DNA of 13,646 nucleotides, taken from positions 1 to 13,646 of the forward strand of contig JAMCZP010000327.1 in NCBI GenBank assembly GCA_023485185.1, given 5' to 3'. How positions within the stretch are numbered: the first letter of the stretch is position 1; every line of letters begins with the position of its first letter. The notes beneath the pieces were generated by a model that saw nothing but the letters and a program-made list of their open reading frames with translations, did not search any database and was not told where the DNA came from. A program made the position numbers and the translations under genes. This document shows positions 8,388 through 13,646 of this stretch, in pieces. The stretch comes from Gammaproteobacteria bacterium. GTDB taxonomy: Bacteria > Pseudomonadota > Gammaproteobacteria > Pseudomonadales > Halomonadaceae.

Positions 8388-8759
8388 CTACCCGACGCTG
8401 TCGTAATGCAGGGTTTTATGGCCGTGCATCAGGGTAATATCGTAGCCATCCAACAGCCAGTTGATCTGCTCGCCGGTCAGCGCCATGATGTCATCCGAGG
8501 GGCCGGGCCACTTGAAGCGCTCCTCGGCCAGTGCCTTGTAATAAAGCACGAAGCCATTGTCTTCCCACATCAGGCACTTGATCTTGTTCCGCTGTCGGTT
8601 GGTAAAAGCATACAACGCCCCGCTAAAGGGGTTGTGTCCCAGCTCTTGCTCCACCAATAACGCCAGGCCGTTGGCTTGCTTGCGAAAATCGACCGGCGCG
8701 CGGTACAGGTAGATCTCGGGCATTTCCCACGCGGGGCGTAAATAGCGCGACCGCTTCAC
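8388..8759 (-). CDS. tnpB: IS66 accessory protein TnpB
   Basis: A small accessory protein of IS66 elements, needed for transposition in characterised members but of unclear biochemical role. It is recognised by IYLYRAPVDFRKQANGLALL, NPFSGALYAFTNRQRNKIK, LMWEDNGFVLYYKALAEERF and KWPGP, with ALTGEQINWLLDG near the end. I chose GTG 8759 (123 residues): it overlaps the tnpA stop as GTGA and has GAGG 5 nt upstream, giving coupled translation. ATG 8723 (111 residues) is the alternative, with a poorer ribosome site. The frame stays open further upstream, but that sequence only shadows tnpA. Confidence 0.88.
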   Translation of the reverse strand: MKRSRYLRPAWEMPEIYLYRAPVDFRKQANGLALLVEQELGHNPFSGALYAFTNRQRNKIKCLMWEDNGFVLYYKALAEERFKWPGPSDDIMALTGEQINWLLDGYDITLMHGHKTLHYDSVG

Positions 8760-9076
8760 AGCTGCCTCAGGATGTCGCCCAGTAACGCCACATTGCCCGC
8801 GTGCAACCCCGTGACCGTAATGCCACCGGGCAGTGAGACTGCAAGTCCCGTGGAATCTATTTCGTTTGCGATGACGGTATTGGAATACGCGACGGTGGCA
8901 AAACCAGCGACCGGTTCTTGTGTTGACGATGGACTGGCCAAGAGCTTTTGACGCCAGTAAGCAAACTGATGGTACGTTAGCGCTTGTTGCTTGCAAAACG
9001 CCATGCCGGACAAGCCAGAGGTTTGCCATTCGGTTACTTGTTGCTGCCAATATTGCTCACGTTCTTGATGCCTCAT
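8756..9076 (-). CDS. tnpA: IS66 accessory protein TnpA (Orf1)
   Basis: The 106-residue first protein of the element. The N-terminal half (REQYWQQQVTEWQTSGLSGM then YHQFAYWRQKLL) resembles a helix-turn-helix region as in other IS66 Orf1 proteins, and the C-terminal LPGGITVTG...LLGDILRQL is the typical end. ATG 9076 lies 4 nt after GAGGGGG, which is itself inside a hairpin arm (9080-9119). The stop overlaps the tnpB GTG. Confidence 0.88.
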   Translation of the reverse strand: MRHQEREQYWQQQVTEWQTSGLSGMAFCKQQALTYHQFAYWRQKLLASPSSTQEPVAGFATVAYSNTVIANEIDSTGLAVSLPGGITVTGLHAGNVALLGDILRQL

Positions 9077-9079
9077 GTA

Positions 9080-9119
9080 ACCCCCTCACAAAGTTCTGAT
9101 GGCATCAGTGTGAGGGGGT
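9080..9119 (-). promoter_or_regulatory. Leader hairpin sequestering the tnpA ribosome site
   Basis: ACCCCCTCACA (9080-9090) pairs with TGTGAGGGGGT (9109-9119) in an 11-bp stem, and an inner CTGAT-GGC-ATCAG hairpin (9096-9108) caps it. Read as minus-strand RNA, the 3' arm contains the GAGGGGG ribosome site just before tnpA ATG 9076. A transcript entering from outside the IS would therefore hide the site. The pairing is seen directly; the regulatory role is inferred. Confidence 0.6.
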
Positions 9120-9137
9120 AAAAGCGAGAGCGGTAGA

Positions 9138-9158
9138 TGTCGGTTTAAGGGCGCTTAC
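9138..9158. repeat. IS66 right terminal inverted repeat
   Basis: Read from the tip it is GTAAGCGCCCTTAAACCGAC, the partner of the left repeat at 6693. It lies on the tnpA side. Confidence 0.9.
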
Positions 9159-9166
9159 TGAACTAC
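9159..9166. repeat. Target site duplication, right copy
   Basis: TGAACTAC, identical to 6685-6692 and immediately outside the right IS tip. Confidence 0.95.
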
Positions 9167-9290
9167 CATCATTTACTATTACAATTTCAACCTCGTACGA
9201 AGCAAGAGCTTCGCTTTCACGTACAGTACGATAGAAGAGTGCTAACATTTCCTCCTCATTAAACACTGGCACTACTAAAGACAATTTCAT
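9159..9290 (-). pseudogene. GtrB-type glycosyltransferase, N-terminal fragment (IS66-disrupted)
   Basis: The first 44 codons of the interrupted GT2 gene: [20 protein letters not shown] then ...[21 protein letters not shown] and the start of NDGSS are the nucleotide-sugar binding motifs. Joined to 6684 after removing the IS and one target copy, the frame continues exactly as NDGSSDATSD, giving a 320-residue protein of normal GtrB length. As it stands, translation runs into the IS for 17 foreign codons and stops at 9105. ATG 9290 overlaps the upstream gtrA stop (ATGA), and AAGGAG lies 5 nt upstream. Confidence 0.92.
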
Positions 9291-9652
9291 GCACGCTCCT
9301 TAAACACAAACCAGTGAGAATAAGCAAAACCCAACACTAAACTTAAACTAGAAAAAGCCACTAAGGTTATTAAAGGTGCGAATGCTAATGCATCTGATAT
9401 TGTACCAATCAAAAAGCTAAGTCCTCCCATTGCGCTGGTAAATAAAAAATACCTCTTTGATGTGGCTTTGGCTTGAAAGGTAAAACGGGCATTTGCGAAA
9501 AATGAAAATGTGACCGCTACGGTAAAAGCCAGTAAATTACTCCAGGACTGAGGAATGTCAAAGCCAAGATTAAGTAGCAAGAAAACTAACCAATGTATTA
9601 AGGTATTTACAACCCCAACACTCAGATAACGAGAAAAACGCTTAATAATCAT
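9287..9652 (-). CDS. GtrA family membrane protein (putative lipid-linked sugar flippase)
   Basis: A 121-residue protein with four hydrophobic segments. The family pattern is clear: [20 protein letters not shown] at the N-terminus, [23 protein letters not shown] in the middle and [11 protein letters not shown] at the end. GtrA proteins are thought to flip undecaprenyl-phosphate-linked glucose to the periplasm for O-antigen modification. ATG 9652 fits the short N-terminus of homologues better than the in-frame GTG 9670; the ribosome site before it is weak. The stop overlaps gtrB ATG 9290 by four bases (ATGA). It heads the operon and is intact. Confidence 0.88.
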   Translation of the reverse strand: MIIKRFSRYLSVGVVNTLIHWLVFLLLNLGFDIPQSWSNLLAFTVAVTFSFFANARFTFQAKATSKRYFLFTSAMGGLSFLIGTISDALAFAPLITLVAFSSLSLVLGFAYSHWFVFKERA

Positions 9653-9882
9653 TAATTTACCGAGAAGCACTAGTGAAAAAAAGTGGCAGCACCAATCGTG
9701 TGATCGATAATTGGGACACGGGAAGGCGAATAATCGGCAGCAACTCTACCCTAAAGTAGCGGGAAGCGCGATATAGACCGGTCGACTATTGGAATATGTG
9801 ATCACACTTAGCAGGTGTAACCGCTATTAAAATGGCAGTAACAAGCAGAGCAGAATAGAAAAAATTTAACCCGATACAAAAG
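9653..9882 (-). other. Presumed promoter region of the gtr-rfb operon
   Basis: No gene is seen here. The stretch lies between the terminator of the RTX gene and gtrA, so the operon promoter should be within it. I found no convincing -35/-10 pair and no JUMPstart (GGCGGTAG) element. A perfect 10-bp palindrome TGTGATCACA (9797-9806) could be an operator but lacks the 6-bp gap of a CRP site. Confidence 0.4.
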
Positions 9883-9912
9883 CATAACCCCGCCATCAAA
9901 GGCGGGGTTATG
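9883..9912 (-). terminator. Strong hairpin terminator after the RTX gene
   Basis: CATAACCCCGCC (9883-9894), a 6-nt loop and GGCGGGGTTATG (9901-9912) form a perfect 12-bp stem. It begins 4 nt after the TAG of the RTX gene and is followed on the minus strand by CTTTTGT. It separates this gene from the gtr operon. Confidence 0.85.
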
Positions 9913-9916
9913 GCTC

Positions 9917-11998
9917 CTAGCCCCACAGCCCCTCATCCGCTCCAGTAATAATACGGCCTTCCTCAGCACCATAACGCATGTAATGGTCTAGAACGCCTAT
10001 AACATTCGCTGCCACATCCGTGTTGACGTTTTTATAAGCAGCAATATCCATCCAGGCCGATGGGTTACGATTTTCAGCCTCACCAAACAAACGGTAATGC
10101 ATATAACCACTAGTAAACATTTGCTGCTCAATAGCACTTTCTACATCACTATTAGTAGCTCGATAAGACTGTTCGTCAAAAAACACGTTAGGATTGCGTC
10201 CCTCACGCTCGCCATATAGAGCATAGTGAGCAAGACCACTTGTAAAAATGCCGAGAGACATGGCATTGGCTACATCTTCATTATGTGCAAGATAAAAAGC
10301 TTCATCAAATACTAAATTAGCACTATTTTCTAAATGCGGAGTGATTTGACGGTTTTCGCTCAGCCCATACTCCTGAAAGTGCATTAAGCCATTAACAAAA
10401 ACGCCTTGTGCAATAGCATCCGCAACATCAGCATTCATGTTGACATAAAAATTTTCATCAAAAAGGTGAATATCAAACTCAAGTAATTCTGGTTTTTCTA
10501 CCATGATGACTTGATCCGAAAAACGCAACAACTCAACTTCCGTCAAGGTATCGCTGCCAGTGGAGGCTGAAGTAACCACCAACTTTCCATCCACGATCGC
10601 CAAATTTGCCGAAGCAAAGGTTGTCTCAAAACGGGCTACATCAACACCCGAACCGCCAACCAATGTATCGTTACCCGCATCACCGCGTAAGCGATCATTA
10701 CCGACGCCACCATAGAGGTGATCATCCCCATCCCCCCCAAAGATGAGATCGTTGCCTTCCCCGCCAAATAGTCGATCATCTCCGCCTCTAGAGCCGATAA
10801 TGTCATCCCCACCGCCGCCGTAGAGAGTGTCATCGCCCTCGCCAAGCACAATATACTGGGCAGCATCGTCACCAATTACGACATTATCACCGCTACCGCC
10901 GGTAATGATGGCGCTGCCAATAATACTGGCGAAATCAATGTGATCCAGTTGCAGCTGTGCACCTGCCGGCAAACCAGAGGTATCAATAACAAAGGCTTCT
11001 ATAAAGGAAGACTGACTACCCAAACTCGCGTTGCCCGTGAGAAGAATCGGCGTACTGGAAGATACTATAGAGCTAAAGGTCAGTGTACGAATATCCAGCA
11101 GCATTCCCTCTACCTGCGAAGATAACCACTGGGAAGCAATATTCGTTTGCTCCGGCATATTGGTCGGCGATTTACCGCCAATACTCGCGATCAAATCACC
11201 CAAAGCACCATTTTGGTCGGTGGCAGTGCGCGAGCCGTCATGTTGCAGAATGACTCCCCCCGGCAACGTGGCCGTGACGATATTCGCGTTACCTGTATTT
11301 TCAACTAAACGAACAGTGCCTGCGTCCGTGCCATTATTGCTAATGGTCTCACTAACAGACGGTTTTCCAGAAGGTGTATTGGGTTGCGGCAAAGCAGGGG
11401 TGATAACAATGGGACTAGGTACAGAGGGTGGCTCTGTTGGAGGAGTAATGGGTGGAGCCTCGTTAACATCAGTGACAGATATAAACAGCGTTAGTGGCGT
11501 AGTGCCGCCATTACCGTCATTGGCAGTCACTTCTACATCGTAAACGTTATCACCATTGCTATCCGCAGGCGCTTCGAAGTCCGGCGCGTTAATAAACGTG
11601 AGCGCTCCACTATTCGCATCCAGCGAGAACAGCGCCGCATCCGCACCGCCGGTAATGCTGTAGGTCAGCGTATCGCCATCCGCATCCGTAGCCACTAGCG
11701 TTGTCACCGCGGTGGTGTTTTCGGCCACATTTGCTTTGCTTGAGGTGGTGAACACAGGGGCATTGTTAACAGCGGTAATATCGAGATTAACGGTTGCCGT
11801 ACTGGAATCAACCGTGCCGTCATTCGCTTTAATGCTAAGCGTAGCGGCATTATCGCCACTAGCGTTTTCAGCACCCGTATATTGAATATTAGAAACCGTA
11901 TCTAAATACACGTTGATATCCGCAGCACTGCCTGACAAAGTTAATGCGCCCGAGCCAGAACCCGTAATGGTTACATTACCACTACTGGAGGCGGTTAC
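9917..11998 (-). CDS. RTX/cadherin-like surface protein, C-terminal part of a broken gene
   Basis: An open frame ending at TAG 9917. The coding similarity starts near 11998 with VTASSSGNVTITGSGSGALT and has no proper start; the first usable start is TTG 11938 (673 residues, numbering below). Domains in order: end of a VTFADVDGD-type repeat (1-55); a cadherin-like domain with VFTTSSKANVAENT, ATDADGDTLTYSI and the DVNEAPP end (57-161); a Pro/Thr-rich linker (162-192); a beta-rich region (193-345); about eight RTX nonapeptides GGxGxDxLx (346-433); a short domain; and four 41-residue repeats (492-663). RTX repeats bind calcium outside the cell, and such proteins usually leave by type I secretion. 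The upstream part of the same gene is at 12139-13248, out of frame. It is probably an adhesin-like protein, now non-functional unless the frameshift is an assembly error. Confidence 0.8.
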   Translation of the reverse strand, partial: VTASSSGNVTITGSGSGALTLSGSAADINVYLDTVSNIQYTGAENASGDNAATLSIKANDGTVDSSTATVNLDITAVNNAPVFTTSSKANVAENTTAVTTLVATDADGDTLTYSITGGADAALFSLDANSGALTFINAPDFEAPADSNGDNVYDVEVTANDGNGGTTPLTLFISVTDVNEAPPITPPTEPPSVPSPIVITPALPQPNTPSGKPSVSETISNNGTDAGTVRLVENTGNANIVTATLPGGVILQHDGSRTATDQNGALGDLIASIGGKSPTNMPEQTNIASQWLSSQVEGMLLDIRTLTFSSIVSSSTPILLTGNASLGSQSSFIEAFVIDTSGLPAGAQLQLDHIDFASIIGSAIITGGSGDNVVIGDDAAQYIVLGEGDDTLYGGGGDDIIGSRGGDDRLFGGEGNDLIFGGDGDDHLYGGVGNDRLRGDAGNDTLVGGSGVDVARFETTFASANLAIVDGKLVVTSASTGSDTLTEVELLRFSDQVIMVEKPELLEFDIHLFDENFYVNMNADVADAIAQGVFVNGLMHFQEYGLSENRQITPHLENSANLVFDEAFYLAHNEDVANAMSLGIFTSGLAHYALYGEREGRNPNVFFDEQSYRATNSDVESAIEQQMFTSGYMHYRLFGEAENRNPSAWMDIAAYKNVNTDVAANVIGVLDHYMRYGAEEGRIITGADEGLWG
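9950..10465 (-). repeat. Four tandem ~41-residue C-terminal protein repeats
   Basis: The encoded repeats begin LFDENFYVNMNADVADAI, VFDEAFYLAHNEDVANAM, FFDEQSYRATNSDVESAI and WMDIAAYKNVNTDVAANV. The first three continue with GxFxxGxxHYxxYGExExRNP. The consensus is FDExxYxxxNxDVxxAI...F.SG..HY..YGE.EGRNP. The fourth copy is shorter and ends at EGRIITG. Similar YLxxNPDVAxAV repeats are known from other RTX-type proteins, but I cannot assign a function. Confidence 0.8.
10640..10903 (-). repeat. RTX calcium-binding nonapeptide repeats
   Basis: They encode consecutive GGxGxDxxx units: GEGDDTLYG, GGGDDIIGS, RGGDDRLFG, GEGNDLIFG, GDGDDHLYG, GVGNDRLRG and DAGNDTLVG, flanked by GGSGDN and GGSGVD. This is the beta-roll calcium-binding signature of type I secreted proteins. 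The DNA shows the matching 27-bp periodicity. Confidence 0.93.
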
Positions 11999-12138
11999 GT
12001 GCCTGCGGATGCGGTTAAGATAACGGTTAGGTCATCGCCATCAACATCGGCAAAGGTCACATCAGACAAATCAACATTGGAAGCTGTGCCTTCAGTGACT
12101 GTTATATCTGAAGGGGCATCGGAAATGGTGGAGCCTCG
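11995..12138 (-). pseudogene. Readable middle segment of the broken RTX gene
   Basis: In the same frame as the upstream DUF4347 ORF but after its TAA (12139), 47 codons read RGSTISDAPSDITVTEGTAS then NVDLSDVTFADVDGDDLTVI and LTASAGT, ending at TAA 11995. This is typical repeat-domain sequence. It continues logically into VTASSSGNVTITG in the next frame if one base is restored near 11998 (ACGTAACC for an expected ACGGTAACC). The segment joins the two large ORFs and shows they belong to one gene. Confidence 0.8.
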
Positions 12139-13248
12139 TTAAGCTGGGGCAGCATCGGTCTGTACTACTTTGAAAATTAGGTCGAAACCCGGCGTTACAT
12201 TGTTGTCATAAATAATATTTCCGTCACTATAAGACTCTTCTGCATAAGCCAAATCAATGCTTTCGGCAGGTGTAAAATAAAAGCTATAAATCTGTCCAGA
12301 TTCTAAAGAGACTAAAGAATTCAAAGTAATTACGTGGTAACTATAATCATTGAGGGTTGTTGCAGAGTTCTCAAAACTAGGCCCCGTCTGACTAGCAATA
12401 ACTTCTCCACCAACCCCACTTCCTTTGTATATTGTTACCGTCCAATCTGTTCCTAAATCGGCATTCCCGTCCGTTACAACCTGTATCTCCTTTAAAATAC
12501 CATTTCTTGTTGCTGTAAAAGTTTGCCCTATACCGACACCACCGTCAGTGGACGCAACAATAGTAGCATTATCTACTGTTCCTATTACGTCGGTTGTTTG
12601 TGTTTGACCCAGCGTTTGAGAATAACTTTCTTCGAACCAAGCGGTTAAATCAGTAGCCTCAATGAACCCTACCTGCTTTTCCAGCGCCCAATTTCCACCG
12701 AACTCTTCCGCACCGGTCAAATCGTCAGAAGCGGCAATATCTGCCTTCGTGGCTTGGGCAAGCTTGCCGATAAAATCCACACCAACCTGTTCGGCAGCGA
12801 CGTTGCAGCCATACACCAAAATATCGCCACTCTCCGTTAGACTTTGGCCAATTTGGATGAGGGCATCCGAATAGTTAGCAAGAGTGTCACTGTTCAAGCT
12901 GGCAGTGCCAAGCTGCACTTGGCCCTGGCTGCCGTGGGTTAGAATATGAATAGCGGTATAGCCCAGTTTACCTTCAGCCCATTGCGCCATTTGCGCCAAG
13001 CCGTCGCGGGAAGGGTCTAAAGTGACGATCTCCGCCCCCTCAGGAGCGCCATTAACAAGAGATTGCCAATCAGCAATACCTGTATCGATGAAAATAACTT
13101 CTTTAACGTTACCGCGTTGTAAAAGATCGCTTGCCATCTGTGCCCACTCCCCACCTAAGATTATCTCTCCCAATGAGAGAGCTGCCACATTCCATACATC
13201 GGCAACAGCCTTATGATAGGGGTGTCTAGCCGAGCGAACTCCTTGCAT
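12139..13248 (-). CDS. DUF4347 domain protein, N-terminal part of the broken RTX gene
   Basis: A 369-residue ORF from ATG 13248; an in-frame stop lies four codons upstream, so the start is near. Residues 48-205 match the DUF4347 pattern: VIFIDTGIADWQSLV, GAEIVTLDPSRDGLAQMAQW, AIHILTHGSQGQVQLG (His105), ILVYGCNVA (Cys148) and ADIAASDDLTGAEEFGGNWA. Residues 221-362 form a beta-rich sandwich-like domain. DUF4347 usually stands at the N-terminus of very long RTX or cadherin-like surface proteins, here matched by the downstream segments. No signal peptide is seen, as expected for type I secretion. The usual LEPR-type N-terminal motif is missing. It ends at an in-frame TAA after QTDAAPA, where repeat-type coding continues, so it is probably a truncated gene. 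Confidence 0.8.
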   Translation of the reverse strand: MQGVRSARHPYHKAVADVWNVAALSLGEIILGGEWAQMASDLLQRGNVKEVIFIDTGIADWQSLVNGAPEGAEIVTLDPSRDGLAQMAQWAEGKLGYTAIHILTHGSQGQVQLGTASLNSDTLANYSDALIQIGQSLTESGDILVYGCNVAAEQVGVDFIGKLAQATKADIAASDDLTGAEEFGGNWALEKQVGFIEATDLTAWFEESYSQTLGQTQTTDVIGTVDNATIVASTDGGVGIGQTFTATRNGILKEIQVVTDGNADLGTDWTVTIYKGSGVGGEVIASQTGPSFENSATTLNDYSYHVITLNSLVSLESGQIYSFYFTPAESIDLAYAEESYSDGNIIYDNNVTPGFDLIFKVVQTDAAPA

Positions 13249-13336
13249 TATTACTCAGCTTTTTTGACTGCGCTACTCATTAAATTGAATTAAACAGAGT
13301 GAGCTCGAAAGAGAATAAAAAAGATATTTATGGCTT

Positions 13337-13646
13337 TTAAACGACCTGCAACTTTTCCAACAACGGTAAGCGCACCTGCCTAAAGCGCCTTGCCTGCTCA
13401 ATGAGCGCTTGACGATTCTCTTCCTCTGAAGCCAGGGGTTTACCATCGCGAATTAGCCGCTGGCCTTGAGCGCTGAACACACGCCATGCGGCATCCGCCC
13501 ACTCTTCAGGCTCGGCCATGCCCTCACGACGCGCATCAAGGAAACGCTGCTCCACCGAGCCCACGCCGACCCCTCCACCGGTGATAGGGCTTGCAAGATA
13601 ACTCATCTCACCGCCCAGCATCGCTTGACGGCATAAATGCTTATTT
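13337..13646 (-). CDS. Unidentified protein, C-terminal fragment (runs off window)
   Basis: The frame ends at TAA 13337 and stays open to the window edge. It reads NKHLCRQAMLGGEMSYLASP then ITGGGVGVGSVEQRFLDARR and ends RQVRLPLLEKLQVV. ATG 13621 is therefore probably internal rather than the true start. About 102 codons are visible, charged and mostly alpha-helical in character, without membrane segments. I do not recognise the family. It is transcribed in the direction of the RTX gene, 88 nt before its start. That gap shows no terminator, so they might be cotranscribed. Confidence 0.65.
   Translation of the reverse strand, partial: NKHLCRQAMLGGEMSYLASPITGGGVGVGSVEQRFLDARREGMAEPEEWADAAWRVFSAQGQRLIRDGKPLASEEENRQALIEQARRFRQVRLPLLEKLQVV

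Larger units (their letters stand above)
6693..9158 (-). mobile_element. Complete IS66-family insertion sequence, 2466 bp
   Basis: The element is bounded by imperfect inverted repeats beginning GTAAGCGCC at both tips (left 6693 rightward, right 9158 leftward). The first 21 positions agree at 18. Perfect 8-bp direct repeats TGAACTAC flank it. It carries the three-gene IS66 set tnpA, tnpB, tnpC, all on the minus strand and all open. It is inserted in codon 44 of gtrB, in the same direction as the host operon. The internal sequence appears more G+C-rich than the flanking gtr genes, consistent with separate origin. Intact ORFs and an unmutated target duplication suggest a recent and possibly still mobile copy. 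Confidence 0.96.

Noticed and set aside
8388..9050. A 220-codon reading frame covering tnpB and most of tnpA
   Set aside because: Only the last 111-123 codons look like TnpB. The upstream part is Arg/His-rich and is an off-frame reading of tnpA.
9105..9290. A 61-residue stand-alone glycosyltransferase-like ORF
   Set aside because: The last 17 residues are translated from the IS66 end; it is the stump of the interrupted gtrB gene.
9653..9670. GTG start for gtrA at 9670
   Set aside because: It adds six residues not expected in GtrA, and no ribosome site precedes it.
9797..9806. CRP binding site
   Set aside because: The half-sites TGTGA and TCACA are directly joined with no 6-bp spacer.
10640..10903. 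CRISPR-like regular repeats
   Set aside because: The periodicity is 27 bp of coding RTX nonapeptides in an open frame; there are no spacers.

Overview
The window looks like a surface-polysaccharide and adhesin locus from a gammaproteobacterium. A Halomonas-type marine or halophilic organism is my best guess, based on protein style and on intergenic REP-like sequence resembling 'GGGAGGCAGCTTTAGCTCGCGA' which I recall from Halomonas-like genomes. This is not proven from the window alone. Every convincing gene lies on the minus strand, so the window reads from right (13646) to left (1).

Right end to 9917: a C-terminal fragment of an unidentified protein (13337-13646) precedes a large RTX-type surface or secreted protein gene. 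Its N-terminal DUF4347 part (12139-13248) and its C-terminal part with a cadherin-like domain, RTX calcium-binding repeats and four 41-residue end repeats (9917-11998) look like pieces of one gene. They are separated by an in-frame TAA and a single-base frameshift, with readable repeat-domain sequence between them. A strong terminator hairpin (9883-9912) closes the gene.

9652 to 439: a long minus-strand glycan operon. It starts with a gtrABC-type cassette: a GtrA-family flippase (9287-9652), a GtrB-type family 2 glycosyltransferase, and a multi-membrane-spanning DUF6056/GT-C-like protein (4248-5780). The complete dTDP-L-rhamnose set follows in the classical order rfbB, rfbD, rfbA, rfbC (4166 to 439), and a rho-independent terminator (377-413) ends the operon. 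The gtrB gene is split at codon 44 by a complete IS66-family element of 2466 bp (6693-9158), with tnpA, tnpB, tnpC, imperfect terminal inverted repeats and a perfect 8-bp target duplication TGAACTAC. Removing the element and one copy of the duplication restores an uninterrupted 320-codon reading frame with the expected NDGSSDAT motif.

Left end: positions 1-265 hold the first 88 codons of a metallo-beta-lactamase-fold (probably beta-CASP RNase-like) protein that runs off the window.

As inferred from families, the rfb genes supply dTDP-L-rhamnose for O-antigen or exopolysaccharide. The gtr cassette would flip a lipid-linked sugar and attach it to the glycan, but its central transferase is currently inactivated. 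Because the element sits upstream of gtrC and rfbBDAC in the same transcription direction, it may also be polar on them unless internal promoters act.
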